DNA of 64,000 bases from Acidobacteriota bacterium (GTDB taxonomy: Bacteria; Acidobacteriota; Terriglobia; Terriglobales; SCQP01): contig SCQP01000002.1 in the NCBI GenBank assembly GCA_004299485.1, positions 1-64,000 on the forward strand, written 5' to 3'. Shown here piece by piece: positions 44,566 through 55,173 of this stretch; positions within the stretch are counted from its first letter, which is position 1; the number at the start of each line of letters is the position of its first letter. A program made the translations under genes and the position numbers. The notes below the pieces were generated by a model. The model saw only the letters and a list, made by a program, of their open reading frames with translations, was not told the origin of the DNA and made no database searches.

Positions 44566-44823
44566 ATGGCAAAGACCTCCCGAATGGGCAAGTACAATCT
44601 TATCCCTCAGGGCAACCGGGCGATCGTGTGCGAAGGAAATATTCGCCTGGGACTGGTGGACTTTTTGAAGTTGGAAATGTATGCGCGGCAGAGCGGCCGC
44701 AAGGCGCCGGAAGACGAAGACGTGCAATGGGCGCTGAAGCACGCGTTGATTGCGCGGTACCGGATTTTCCACAAGCCCATGTCTTCGCGGGAGATGGAAA
44801 CCACCGCGGCGCTCGACGAATAA
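44566..44823 (+). CDS. Small hypothetical protein
   Basis: I do not recognise this 85-residue protein. It opens MAKTSRMGKYNLIPQGNRAI, then EGNIRLGLVDFLKLEMYARQ and a C-terminal helix DVQWALKHALIARYRIFHKP. It is basic at the start and has no membrane segment. GAGGGAAG lies upstream of the ATG. The 144-bp upstream region (44422-44565) is clearly more AT-rich than the surroundings, with TAAAAT at about 44490. Its stop codon TAA is followed directly by a 110-bp repeat. Confidence 0.65.
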   Translation: MAKTSRMGKYNLIPQGNRAIVCEGNIRLGLVDFLKLEMYARQSGRKAPEDEDVQWALKHALIARYRIFHKPMSSREMETTAALDE

Positions 44824-44933
44824 GTGGCTCGCCACTTTTTGCCCTGGTCGCTCCCGTTGGTCGCTTGGAGTGCGGGCTTCGATTCCCGGCAGGGTCCGCC
44901 CGCTGGCGCTCACGGATCCTCCGAGCTGCCGCC
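44824..44933. repeat. 110-bp dispersed repeat (GTGGCTCGCCAC family), copy 3
   Basis: It begins at the base after the stop codon of the 85-residue protein gene and ends one base before the stop of the next, leftward gene. It has small differences from copy 1 (CCCGTTGG, CACGGATCCTCCGAG). The tight fit to both stop codons is notable. Confidence 0.9.
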
Positions 44934-44934
44934 A

Positions 44935-45177
44935 TTAGTCCTCACTGTCGGCAGCATGCTGCGCAAGGACGACGCGCAGGAGATCTTCGCACGCGGCTCG
45001 CTGGCCGCCGAGCCAGAAGCCGGTGAGCTGTTCGGCTTCTTCGGGGAAACGCACGCCGATGCGCGCCAGGGCACGCTCGGCGGCGGCCGCGTCCGGGGCC
45101 AGCGCATGCAATTGCACGCGCAACTCGTCGGCGCCGAGTAGGAAGGTCTCGTCGTTGCTCAGCCGTCCGCCGTTCAT
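44935..45177 (-). CDS. Small hypothetical protein
   Basis: The 80-residue acidic protein (GGRLSNDETFLLGADELRVQ, HALAPDAAAAERALARIGVRFP, FWLGGQRAACEDLLRVVLAQ) is of unknown family. The start at 45177 is well supported by GGAGGA about 7 nt upstream. It is mostly helical with no membrane segment. It lies just downstream of tRNA-Pro on the same strand and may be co-transcribed with it. Confidence 0.65.
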   Translation of the reverse strand: MNGGRLSNDETFLLGADELRVQLHALAPDAAAAERALARIGVRFPEEAEQLTGFWLGGQRAACEDLLRVVLAQHAADSED

Positions 45178-45196
45178 GATTTCCTCCGTTAGAAAC

Positions 45197-45273
45197 TGGT
45201 CGGGGCGGCCGGATTTGAACCGGCGGCCACCTGCGCCCAAGGCAGGTGCGCTACCAGGCTGCGCTACGCCCCG
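45197..45273 (-). tRNA. tRNA-Pro (anticodon TGG), CCA encoded
   Basis: The minus strand folds as a 77-nt cloverleaf: acceptor CGGGGCG / CGCCCCG, D arm with AGCGCAGCCTGGTAGCGC, anticodon stem-loop ACCTGC-CTTGGGC-GCAGGT (anticodon TGG), T arm GCCGG-TTCAAAT-CCGGC, discriminator A and encoded CCA. It would read all CCN codons. Confidence 0.97.
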
Positions 45274-45324
45274 TGCAACCAGTCTACCGCGAGCGTGCGG
45301 CCGGGATCATGCCGCACAGAACGA

Positions 45325-45353
45325 TTGACATTTGAGGGCGGCGTCGTTATAAC
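45325..45353 (+). promoter_or_regulatory. Consensus sigma-70-type promoter of the small KRWA protein gene
   Basis: TTGACA (45325-45330), a 17-base spacer and TATAAC (45348-45353) form the best housekeeping promoter I see in the window. The transcription start would be near 45360, giving a leader of about 37 nt. Confidence 0.8.
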
Positions 45354-45396
45354 TCGCTAAGTACCGGAATGAGTTTAGAGGAGAGCCAAACTCACG

Positions 45397-45609
45397 ATGT
45401 CTACGATAAGCAAAGCCATACAGGATTTAGAGGACCAAAAGAAGCGGATTGATTCGGCCATCCGCATATTACGGGAATTGAACCATAACGGCGGGTCCGC
45501 AGGGCTGGCGGGCTCGCACCGGCTATCGCCCGAGGGCAGGGCGAGAATCGCGGAAGCGCAGAAGAAGCGCTGGGCGAGGGAGCGGGCGACCAAGAAGAAG
45601 CAAGCCTAG
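45397..45609 (+). CDS. Small basic protein with KRWA motif
   Basis: The 70-residue protein has an N-terminal helix ISKAIQDLEDQKKRIDSAIR ILRELN-type coiled-coil segment, a Gly/Ser linker, and a basic C-terminal helix LSPEGRARIAEAQKKRWARE ending KKKQA. The S-x-E-x-R-x-RI-x-x-AQ-x-x-RWA pattern recurs in short acidobacterial proteins of unknown role and resembles nucleic-acid-binding tails. It has a very strong promoter, so it may be abundant. Its stop overlaps the lysA stop on the other strand by 4 bp. Confidence 0.75.
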   Translation: MSTISKAIQDLEDQKKRIDSAIRILRELNHNGGSAGLAGSHRLSPEGRARIAEAQKKRWARERATKKKQA

Positions 45610-46868
45610 AGTTCAGCCTGCCAAAGATCTACGGATTGCTCACGCCGCCGAATCCGGCGTGCGTGGCCGTGCGCGATGGCGACTTCCGCGGCGCGCGGCC
45701 GGGCGTTGTAGTTGGAGCTGAGAGTGAAGCCGTAGGCGCCGGTGTCAAGCAGGGCGAGCAGATCGCCGGCCTCGACTGGGGGCAGCAGCCGGGCATGGGC
45801 GAAGGAGTCGCTGCTTTCGCAGATGGGGCCGACGATCTCGACGCGCTGCCGCGCGCCGGGACGGCGGCGGAGGGGGACAATTTCGTGATAGGCGCCGTAG
45901 AGACTGGGGCGCATGAAGTCATTGCTGCCGGCATCAGTAATCACGAAGGTCTGGCCGGCGTGGTGTTTGACATAGGTGACGCGTGTCAGCAGGGCTCCGG
46001 CGGAAGCAAACAGGCTGCGGCCGGGCTCGAGTAAGAGTTGATGGTCTGGCCGTGCCAGCCAGCGGCCGGCCGCGGTGCGCAGGGCCGCAGCATAGGCGGC
46101 AAGAGTGGGCGGGCGCTGGGCCTCGCGGTAGGCAATGCCCAAACCGCCGCCAGCGTCGAAGAGCCGCAGCTTCACGCCCTCGGCCTCGAGCTCGCCGGCC
46201 AACCGGAGGACACGGCGGGTGGCTTGCGCGAAGGGGCGGCAGGAGAGAATCTGCGAACCAATGTGACAGCCGATTCCCGCCGCCTCCAGCCAGCGCTGCC
46301 GGCGGGAGGCGAGATAGAGCCGCCGCGCGAGCGAGGGCTCAATGCCGAACTTGTGTTGCCGCAGGCCGGTGGCAATGTGCGGATGCGTGCGCACGCTGAT
46401 GTCGGGGTTGACGCGCAGGCCGAAGCGGGCGCGCCGCCGGCGCCGGGCGGCGCGCTCGGCCAGCAACGCCAGCTCCGGCTCTGATTCGACCTGGAACAGC
46501 AGGATGCCCGCGCCGAGCGCCAGGTCGATTTCCGCCGCGGTCTTACCGACGCCGCTGAAGACGATTTTGCCGGCGTCGCCGCCGGCGCGGAGGACGCGCT
46601 CCAGCTCGCCGCCGCTGACCACATCAAAGCCGCTCCCCATGCGCGCCAGGTGACGCAAGAGGGACAAATTGCCGTTGGCTTTGACGGCCGCGCAAAGCTG
46701 GAGCGGTACGCCGCGGAACGCGTGCGTATAGGCCCGGTAAGCGCGGGCGATGGCGTCGAAATCGTAGACGTACAGCGGAGTGCCAAAGCGGGCTGCCAGA
46801 GGCTCCAGGGCGAGGCTGCCGCCACACAGACGCGCGCCACGGTAGCGAAAAGTCCGGGTCGGTGTCAT
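45606..46868 (-). CDS. lysA: Diaminopimelate decarboxylase
   Basis: LysA makes L-lysine from meso-diaminopimelate. The 420-residue fold-type III PLP enzyme has YVYDFDAIARAYRAY, the Schiff-base lysine in LCAAVKANGNLSLL (about residue 62), GFDVVSGGELER, GLRVNPDISVRTHPHIATG, GIGCHIGSQI, DAGGGLGIAYRE, LEPGRSLFASAGALLTRV and the interface GPICESSDSFAHARLLPPVE. The last 20 residues are unusually Arg-rich (HARRIRRREQ). It starts 4 bp after the stop of the phosphatase gene, so the two are probably one transcript; dapB-dapA-dapD are 9 kb away. Confidence 0.95.
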   Translation of the reverse strand: MTPTRTFRYRGARLCGGSLALEPLAARFGTPLYVYDFDAIARAYRAYTHAFRGVPLQLCAAVKANGNLSLLRHLARMGSGFDVVSGGELERVLRAGGDAGKIVFSGVGKTAAEIDLALGAGILLFQVESEPELALLAERAARRRRRARFGLRVNPDISVRTHPHIATGLRQHKFGIEPSLARRLYLASRRQRWLEAAGIGCHIGSQILSCRPFAQATRRVLRLAGELEAEGVKLRLFDAGGGLGIAYREAQRPPTLAAYAAALRTAAGRWLARPDHQLLLEPGRSLFASAGALLTRVTYVKHHAGQTFVITDAGSNDFMRPSLYGAYHEIVPLRRRPGARQRVEIVGPICESSDSFAHARLLPPVEAGDLLALLDTGAYGFTLSSNYNARPRAAEVAIAHGHARRIRRREQSVDLWQAEL

Positions 46869-46872
46869 GGCT

Positions 46873-48612
46873 CTACACCGACTTCAGAACTACGACGGTG
46901 CGATCGTCGGCCGCGGGCAGGCCATTGCCAAAACTTTCGGAGTCGGCAAAAATGGCATCCAGCACGGCGTCGGGGTCCTCATCGCGGTGGCGCCGCAGCA
47001 AGGCTTCGAGGCGGACGCGGCCGTATTCCTCCCCGCTGCGGTTCATGAATTCGGTAATGCCGTCGCTGACGAACACGACCATGTCCCCCGCGGGCAGGCG
47101 GAGCGACAATTCCTCGTATTGCGATGTATCCAGCATGCCCAACGGAATGCCGGCGGCGGGGATGATCGTGCAGCCCTCGGCATGCACATGGATGGGATAA
47201 GGCAGGCCGGAGTTGGCGATCCGCAGGGTGCGGCTCTGCTCCGACCAGAGGGCGTAAATGAGGGTCATGAACTGCGACTCGACCTGACGCTCCAGCAGCG
47301 CCTGGTTGAGCGCGGCGAGCAACTCCGCCGGGCGGGGATGATGCAGCGCCTGGGTGCGCAAGATGCCGCTCACCACGGCGCCGTAGAGCGCCGCGCCGGT
47401 ACCTTTGCCGCTCACATCGCCGACCGCGATGGCCGTGCGCTGGCCGCGGTAGGGAATGAAATCATAGAGGTCACCGCCGAGCTGGCGCGCGGGCACGGTG
47501 CGGGCCGCGATCTTGAGGTGTTCCAGCTCGGGGCGGCGCGCCGGCAGCAGATGCTCCTGAATTTCCTGCGCCATGTGCAGGTCGCGCTCCATCTTGCGCT
47601 CGGCGCGCGAGACCTTTTCGTAGAGGCGCGCGTTCACCATGGCGATCGCCATCTGTGCGGCCAGAGTGCTGATGGTGCGAGCGTGGCGCTCGGTGTAGTA
47701 GCCCTTGCGGTTGTGTTCCAGATCGAGTACGCCGAGCACCTGATCCTGATAAACCAAGGGGACGGCCAGCTCGCTGCGGGCGTCGGCATTGACGGGGATA
47801 TAGCGCGGGTCTTCGCGCACATCTTTCACCACCACGGGCTTGCGCATTTCCATGGCTGCGCCGGTAATCCCCTGACCGATGGGAATGTCGCGCCGGATCT
47901 GGATGTGCTCGCCCATTTTGACGGAAAGGCGGTGTTCCAGCTTGTCCCCTGCGGCATTAACCAGCAGAACGCTGAAGAGCTGGTATTCGATGACCCGGCG
48001 CACCATCTCGGCGGTGTGCTGCAGCAGGTCGTCCAACGAGAGGATGGAGGTCATCTCGCGGCTGATGTCGTTGAGCAGGCTGAGTGTTTTTTCCCGCTGC
48101 ACGGCGTTGCGGTAGAGCTTGGCGTTTTCGATGGCGTTGGCGATGCGGCTGGCGACCAGCACCAGCGCCTGCAGGTGGGCTTCGGAAAAGGCATTCAGTT
48201 CGGGCGCCTGAATGTCGATGACGCCAATGCAGTTGCCTTTCCAGAGAATGGGCACGGCCAGTTCGCTGCGGATATCGGCCAGCACCGGAATATAGTGGGG
48301 ATTCTGGCTCACGTCGTTGATGAGCAAGGGCTGCTTCAGCTCGGCCGCGCGGCCGGTGATGCCCTGGCCAAATTTGACTCTGACTTTTTCGACGACTTCG
48401 GGCAGATGGCCAACCGAGAAGCGGATGCGTAACTCGTGGGTGCGCTCACTGGCGAGCAGAATGGCGAAAATGTCGTAGTGCACGACGCGCCGCACCATCT
48501 CGGCGACGCGGCCCAGGACCTGATCCAGATCGAGCGTGCCCGAGACCAGATCGCTGACCTCCAGCATGAAGCTGGTTATGTCGGCGAGCGGGAGGGCGGC
48601 AGGCTGGACCAT
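46873..48612 (-). CDS. GAF-GAF-PP2C (SpoIIE/RsbU-type) serine phosphatase
   Basis: The 579-residue cytoplasmic signalling protein has two GAF domains (about 15-160: VRVKFGQGITGRAAELKQPL, RSELAVPILWKGNCIGVIDI; about 185-335: IPIGQGITGAAMEMRKPVVV, RSELAVPLVYQDQVLGVLDL), a helical linker (YEKVSRAERKMERDLHMAQE IQEHLLP-type), and a PP2C phosphatase domain with QLGGDLYDFI, AIAVGDVSGKGTGAALYGAV, ANSGLPYP and MVVFVSDGITEF. Such proteins dephosphorylate anti-sigma-factor antagonists. No partner switch gene is adjacent. The start at 48612 fits GAF proteins; an upstream GTG/ATG at 48690 is not supported. Confidence 0.93.
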   Translation of the reverse strand: MVQPAALPLADITSFMLEVSDLVSGTLDLDQVLGRVAEMVRRVVHYDIFAILLASERTHELRIRFSVGHLPEVVEKVRVKFGQGITGRAAELKQPLLINDVSQNPHYIPVLADIRSELAVPILWKGNCIGVIDIQAPELNAFSEAHLQALVLVASRIANAIENAKLYRNAVQREKTLSLLNDISREMTSILSLDDLLQHTAEMVRRVIEYQLFSVLLVNAAGDKLEHRLSVKMGEHIQIRRDIPIGQGITGAAMEMRKPVVVKDVREDPRYIPVNADARSELAVPLVYQDQVLGVLDLEHNRKGYYTERHARTISTLAAQMAIAMVNARLYEKVSRAERKMERDLHMAQEIQEHLLPARRPELEHLKIAARTVPARQLGGDLYDFIPYRGQRTAIAVGDVSGKGTGAALYGAVVSGILRTQALHHPRPAELLAALNQALLERQVESQFMTLIYALWSEQSRTLRIANSGLPYPIHVHAEGCTIIPAAGIPLGMLDTSQYEELSLRLPAGDMVVFVSDGITEFMNRSGEEYGRVRLEALLRRHRDEDPDAVLDAIFADSESFGNGLPAADDRTVVVLKSV

Positions 48613-48673
48613 GAGGGGATGATACCAAAGCGGGCGGCGGGCTGACGGCCCCGTTAAACTAAGGAAGGATCCT

Positions 48674-50110
48674 ATGTCGAATGCACCCACCGATTTCTTT
48701 GCCCGCCACTACGGCGTAAGCCCGACCGACCTCGAACGCTATCTGGCGGCGGCGCTGGCGCGTGGCGGTGATTTTGCCGATCTGTACTTCGAACACCAGG
48801 CCAGCTCGTCGCTGCGGCTGGAGGAAGGCATCATCAAGTCGGCCAGCCAGGGGATTTCGCTGGGGGTGGGTGTGCGGGTGCTTTCCGGCGAGCGTACCGG
48901 TTACGCCTACACCGACGATCTATCGCCGGAGAAAATCCTTAGAGCTGCAGCCACCGCGGCGCACATTGCCAGCGGCGCGACGGCCACGCACATCGTCGGC
49001 TTGAGCGATACGCCGCCGGGCAGAAATCTCTATCCGGTGGCTGCGGCCGCCGCCGGGGATACGGGCATGCTGGGCAAGCTGGCGCTGGTGCGCCGGGCCG
49101 AGCGCGCCGCGCGCGAGCATGATGCGCGCATCGTGCAGGTGCAGGTGGGCTACGCCGATGAGTTGCGGCAGATTCTGGTGGTTGCCTCCGACGGCCGCTG
49201 CTCGGCCGATGCGCAGCCGATGGCGCGGCTGAGCGTACTCGCGCTGGCGCGGGAAAACGGCGTTACCGAAAAGGGTCATTCCGGCGGCGGCGGGCGGGTG
49301 GCGCTGGAGTTCTTCGATGAGGTGCTGACGCCGGAAGCGCTGGGCGAGCAGGCGGCGCGGGAGGCGGTGCAGCAATTAGCGGCGCGGCCCTGTCCGGCAG
49401 GCGAGATGGAAGTGGTCCTCGGCCCGGGCTGGCCCGGGATTTTATTGCACGAGGCGATTGGGCATGGCCTGGAAGCCGATTTCAACCGGAAAAAGACCAG
49501 CGCCTTCAGCGGCTTGTTGGGACAGCGGGTGGCCAGCGAAAAATGCACCGTCGTCGATAACGGCACGCTGCCGGGGCGGCGCGGTTCGCTCAATATGGAT
49601 GACGAAGGCGCGCCCACGCACTGCACCACGCTTATTGAAAACGGCATCCTCAAGAACTACATGCAGGATGAGCTTTCCGCCCGGCTCACCGGCGCGGCCT
49701 CGACCGGCAACGGCCGCCGCGAGAGCTACGCTCACATGCCCATGCCACGGATGACGAATACCTATATGCTGGCCGGAAATGACGAGCCGGCCGACATTAT
49801 CCGCAGCGTGCGCCGCGGTCTGTACGCGGTGAACTTTGGCGGCGGGCAGGTGGACATTACGAATGGCAAGTTTGTGTTCTCGGCGTCGGAGAGCTACTTG
49901 ATCGAAGACGGGAAAATCACCGCGCCGGTGAAAGGCGCCACGCTCATCGGCAACGGCCCGGACGTGCTTACCCGCGTCTCGATGGTCGGCAACGACCTCA
50001 AGCTGGACCAAGGCATTGGAACCTGCGGGAAGGATGGACAATCGGTTCCGGTAGGTGTGGGCATTCCGACCTTGAAGGTGGACCGGCTGACGGTTGGTGG
50101 CACGCAGTGA
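48674..50110 (+). CDS. tldD: TldD-family metalloprotease
   Basis: TldD with TldE forms a cytoplasmic zinc protease that trims unfolded peptides (known from microcin B17 maturation and CcdA turnover). The 478-residue protein contains the zinc motif LLHEAIGHGLEADF (HExxxH near residue 259), DNGTLPGRRGSLNMDDEGAP, GRRESYAHMPMPRMTNTYM and FVFSASESYLIEDGKITAPV. GGAAGGA lies about 7 nt before the ATG. tldE starts inside its stop codon region (GTGA). Confidence 0.96.
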   Translation: MSNAPTDFFARHYGVSPTDLERYLAAALARGGDFADLYFEHQASSSLRLEEGIIKSASQGISLGVGVRVLSGERTGYAYTDDLSPEKILRAAATAAHIASGATATHIVGLSDTPPGRNLYPVAAAAAGDTGMLGKLALVRRAERAAREHDARIVQVQVGYADELRQILVVASDGRCSADAQPMARLSVLALARENGVTEKGHSGGGGRVALEFFDEVLTPEALGEQAAREAVQQLAARPCPAGEMEVVLGPGWPGILLHEAIGHGLEADFNRKKTSAFSGLLGQRVASEKCTVVDNGTLPGRRGSLNMDDEGAPTHCTTLIENGILKNYMQDELSARLTGAASTGNGRRESYAHMPMPRMTNTYMLAGNDEPADIIRSVRRGLYAVNFGGGQVDITNGKFVFSASESYLIEDGKITAPVKGATLIGNGPDVLTRVSMVGNDLKLDQGIGTCGKDGQSVPVGVGIPTLKVDRLTVGGTQ

Positions 50111-51444
50111 AAGACCTTGCTGAACGCGTCGTCGCCGAGGCGGCTCGCCGCGGCGCGACGGCGGCCGAGTGTGTCATCCGCTATGGGCGCGAGCTGTCGG
50201 TCAACGTGCGCCTGGGCGAAGTCGAATCCATCAAACAGGCCGAAGGCAAAGCCCTGGGTATACGCATCTTCAAGGGCCAGCAAGCGGGAGTGACACACAG
50301 TTCCGACTTGGCCTGGCCGGCGGTGAGCGCCATGCTCGACGCCGCGCTGGCGATCGCCGAAGCCAGCTCACCGGATCCCTTTGCGGGCCTGCCGCGGGCG
50401 GAGGACCTGGGCCGGCGTGAGGGCGACCTGCAGTTGTACGATCCCGCCGTGCTGGCGGTCACCGCCGATGAAGCGCTCGATTTGGCGCGCCGCGCTGAAC
50501 GGGCCGCGCTCGCCTGCGATGCGCGCCTGACGAACTCGAACGGCGCCAGCTTCGACGCCGGAGAAGGGACGAAAATTCTGGCGAACTCGCTGGGTTTCGT
50601 GGGCGAAGTACGACGCAGCTCCTGCTCGCTCAGCGTAGCGCCGATTGCGGAGCAGAACGGCGCCAAGCAGCGCGATTATTGGTACGCGGTGGCGCGTGGA
50701 CCTTCGGATCTGGAACCGCCGGAAACCGTGGGCCGCCGCGCCGCGGAGCGGACGTTGCGCCGCCTGGGAGCGCGCAAAGCCGCCACCGGGCGCTATCCGG
50801 TAGTGTTTGAGCCAAAGACGGCCCGTAGCCTGCTCGGCCACATTCTCGAAGCGGTGAGCGGCGAGGCGGTCTATCGCGAGGCCAGCTTCCTGACGGGTGC
50901 GCTGGGCCGGGAAGTGGCCGTGCCCGCGCTGACGCTGGTAGATGACGGCTGCCAGCCGGCGGCGCTGGGTTCAGCGCCGTTTGACGCCGAAGGCGTGCCC
51001 ACGCGGCGCACGGTGATCCTGGGCGAGGGCCGGCTGCAATCCTATTTGCTCAACAGTTACGCCGCGCGCAAGCTGAATCTGGCGACCACGGGCAACGCCG
51101 CCCGGGGTCTGGCCGCGGCGCCCGGCGTAAGCTGCGGGAATTTGACGATGGAGCCGGGCAAGCAATCGCCGGAAGAGATTATCGCCGCCATTCCGCAGGG
51201 GCTGTATGTTACCGAACTTATCGGCTTCGGCGTGAACGCGGTTACGGGCGACTACTCGCGCGGCGCCAGTGGCCTCTGGATCGAAAACGGCCAGCTCGCG
51301 TATCCGGTGGAAGAAATCACGGTGGCCGGCAACTTGAAGGAGATGCTGCGGCAGGTGGCGGCGATCGGCAACGATCTCGAGTTCCGGGGCGCGGTGAATG
51401 CGCCCACCATCCGCATCGATGGCCTGACCATCGCCGGGCGGTAA
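50107..51444 (+). CDS. tldE: TldE/PmbA-family partner subunit
   Basis: The 445-residue TldE/PmbA homologue lacks the HExxxH site of TldD and is the non-catalytic partner that closes the substrate tunnel. It shows VRLGEVESIKQAEGKALGIR, RYPVVFEPKTARSLLGHILE, GAPT-RRTVILGEGRLQSYLLNS-type segment, GVSCGNLTMEPGKQSPEEII and YPVEEITVAGNLKEMLRQV. The GTG start overlaps the tldD stop by 4 bp, ensuring equal synthesis. Confidence 0.95.
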   Translation: MKDLAERVVAEAARRGATAAECVIRYGRELSVNVRLGEVESIKQAEGKALGIRIFKGQQAGVTHSSDLAWPAVSAMLDAALAIAEASSPDPFAGLPRAEDLGRREGDLQLYDPAVLAVTADEALDLARRAERAALACDARLTNSNGASFDAGEGTKILANSLGFVGEVRRSSCSLSVAPIAEQNGAKQRDYWYAVARGPSDLEPPETVGRRAAERTLRRLGARKAATGRYPVVFEPKTARSLLGHILEAVSGEAVYREASFLTGALGREVAVPALTLVDDGCQPAALGSAPFDAEGVPTRRTVILGEGRLQSYLLNSYAARKLNLATTGNAARGLAAAPGVSCGNLTMEPGKQSPEEIIAAIPQGLYVTELIGFGVNAVTGDYSRGASGLWIENGQLAYPVEEITVAGNLKEMLRQVAAIGNDLEFRGAVNAPTIRIDGLTIAGR

Positions 51445-51466
51445 CGCGCCACGCTAAAATGCAGGT

Positions 51467-51907
51467 ATGTTGGGGTTCCGGAACAACTGGAAGCCGTACG
51501 CCATCGCGCTGGGCATTGTCATCGTGATTGTGTTGGCGGCGTGGGTGGCAGCCACGCGCAAGGATGTCCCCTCCGGCTCGCGCCATGACGCCTATGCCAC
51601 TCAGGTAAGCCTAGAGGGGGTCAAAGTGCTCGGCGCGGAAAGCCTGATGGGCGGCAGCGTGGTCTACTACCGCGGCACCATTCACAACCGGGGCGATCGG
51701 GTGCTCACGGGGTACATCGTGGACCTCACGTTTCACGACGTGTATGGCAAACCCATCAAAACCGAGCGCCGCGCCCTGCTCGGCAACCGTGTGCCGCCCA
51801 TACCGCCGCACTCGACCCGCAACTTCGAAATCGGCTTCGACCAATTTCCTGCCGGCTGGAACCAGGCGCCGCCGACGCCCAGCGCGGTCGAGGTCTATAT
51901 AAAGTAA
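51467..51907 (+). CDS. Single-pass membrane protein with FxLYD-like extracytoplasmic domain
   Basis: The 146-residue protein has one N-terminal transmembrane helix (PYAIALGIVIVIVLAAWVAA) and a beta-rich domain with YYRGTIHNRGDRVLTGYIVD and LTFHDVYGKPIKTERRALLG, then PPIPPHSTRNFEIGFDQFP. The pattern fits FxLYD/DUF3426-like immunoglobulin folds that decorate bacterial membranes; the function is unknown. TAAAAT ends 6 nt before the ATG with only GCAGGT between, so a leaderless transcript is likely. Confidence 0.75.
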   Translation: MLGFRNNWKPYAIALGIVIVIVLAAWVAATRKDVPSGSRHDAYATQVSLEGVKVLGAESLMGGSVVYYRGTIHNRGDRVLTGYIVDLTFHDVYGKPIKTERRALLGNRVPPIPPHSTRNFEIGFDQFPAGWNQAPPTPSAVEVYIK

Positions 51908-51967
51908 GCCCGGCCTAACCGTTCGGTTGCTTGCCCGGAGATGCGACGCGCCCTAAACTAATAGGGA

Positions 51968-53581
<1,614 letters not shown>

Positions 53582-53587
53582 AACCTT

Positions 53588-54003
<416 letters not shown>

Positions 54004-54007
<4 letters not shown>

Positions 54008-54612
54008 CCACCCTCACAACCATCCCGCTCGATGGCGGCGCAATCGAACTGCGGCTGGACTCACCCGATGGTCTGAACCGGCTGTCGCTGGAATTGCTGG
54101 AGAAGATCGCCGCCGCGAGCGCACGGAATCCACAGGCTGGCCGCTTCGTCCTGACGGGTAATGCGCGCTGCTTTTCTGCCGGCGCCGACCTGGCGGTGAT
54201 TACCGTGCTCGATGGGCCGGCTGCCTACCGGTTCGCCCACCGCGGGCAGGCGGCGCTGAACGCCATCGAGCGCTCGCCGGTTCCGTTTGTGGCCGCGATA
54301 GAAGGCGCCTGCCTCGGCGGCGGACTCGATCTCGCGTTGGCTTGCCATGCCCGCATCTGCGGGCCGCAGGCTTACTTTGGGCATCACGGCGCCCGGCTGG
54401 GACTGGTCACCGGCTGGGGTGGCACGCAACGGCTGCCGCGCCTCATCGGCTCTGCGCGCACGCTGGCGCACTTGCTGGCCGCCGAGGGCTGGACGGCGGA
54501 TGCGGCCCTCGCCGCGGGTCTGGTTGCTGGGGTGTGTCCACCGGCAGCGCTGCTTAACGCAGCAGTTTCAGCCCCGCTGCCTCGTATTTCGCCATCATGC
54601 GATCGGGACTGA
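54004..54612 (+). CDS. Enoyl-CoA hydratase/isomerase-like protein, start unusual, catalytic Glu missing, shortened
   Basis: The crotonase fold is clear: [58 protein letters not shown], then [26 protein letters not shown]-type. Residues equal to the two hydratase glutamates are Asp (GGGLDLA) and Gly (GHHGARLG), so hydration activity is unlikely. No ATG, GTG or TTG exists before the conserved region; the frame can begin at CTG 54004 overlapping the mutase stop (CTGA), or translation starts at TTG 54094, losing the first strands. The C-terminus stops about 50 residues early and overlaps the vapC gene by 59 bp. It may be a broken gene truncated by the TA module. Confidence 0.65.
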
Positions 54613-54943
54613 GCAACTCCAGGTCTTCGGCAATCGCCTGACCGATGAGCGCGCGGTCGAACGGGTCGCGGTGCAGCAAGGGCAGCCGCGAAATCGTAGC
54701 AACGTGCCCGGACTGCAGCGGCAACACTTCCGCGCCTACATCCGCGATGAGCGTGCGCCACCAGTCCTCGACGGGGCCTACGTCGAGCTTGCCTATTGCA
54801 CTCTTTATGGCGACCTCCCAGTAACTGATCACGCTCAACCACGCGGGACCCTGGTCGACAGCGATGCGCACGGACGGAGTAAGCCGCTCGGGCTGCCCCA
54901 GCGTCCACAGCGCCACGGAGGTGTCCAGCAAATATCCGTTCAC
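54554..54943 (-). CDS. vapC: VapC-type PIN-domain toxin
   Basis: The 129-residue PIN ribonuclease has D7 (YLLDTSVALW), E43 (ISYWEVAIKSAIGKL), and D93/D96 (LHRDPFDRALIGQAIAEDL), the pattern of Phd-associated PIN toxins. It converges on and overlaps the end of the hydratase-like gene. Its start overlaps the antitoxin stop by 4 bp (ATGA). It is distinct from the two VapC proteins at 19.7-20.8 kb. Confidence 0.93.
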   Translation of the reverse strand: MNGYLLDTSVALWTLGQPERLTPSVRIAVDQGPAWLSVISYWEVAIKSAIGKLDVGPVEDWWRTLIADVGAEVLPLQSGHVATISRLPLLHRDPFDRALIGQAIAEDLELLSPDRMMAKYEAAGLKLLR

Positions 54944-55167
54944 CAGCGCCCGCGCATGAACTGTTCCTCAGTGATCGGCGCATCCCAGCCCGGCTTCAAG
55001 TGGATCCGCCCCCGCATCGACCCGAATTTGACTTTACGCCGCGACGGAACCCGCGTTAACTGCACGACCGGCCTCCCGCGACGGGTGATCACGACTTTCT
55101 CGCCGTTTTCCACTGCGTGGAGGAGCCTGGGCAGGCTGTTTTTTGCTTCGGCTACGCTGACTTCCAT
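54940..55167 (-). CDS. Phd/YefM-family antitoxin
   Basis: The 75-residue antitoxin starts MEVSVAEAKNSLPRLLHAVE, then GEKVVITRRGRPVVQLTRVP, the textbook Phd N-terminal DNA-binding domain, and ends with a toxin-binding tail (WDAPITEEQFMRGRW). The start at 55167 is fixed by the family; TATAAT (minus strand) ends 6 nt upstream, so the mRNA is probably leaderless. It is the partner of the PIN toxin downstream. Confidence 0.93.
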   Translation of the reverse strand: MEVSVAEAKNSLPRLLHAVENGEKVVITRRGRPVVQLTRVPSRRKVKFGSMRGRIHLKPGWDAPITEEQFMRGRW

Positions 55168-55173
55168 GAATTC

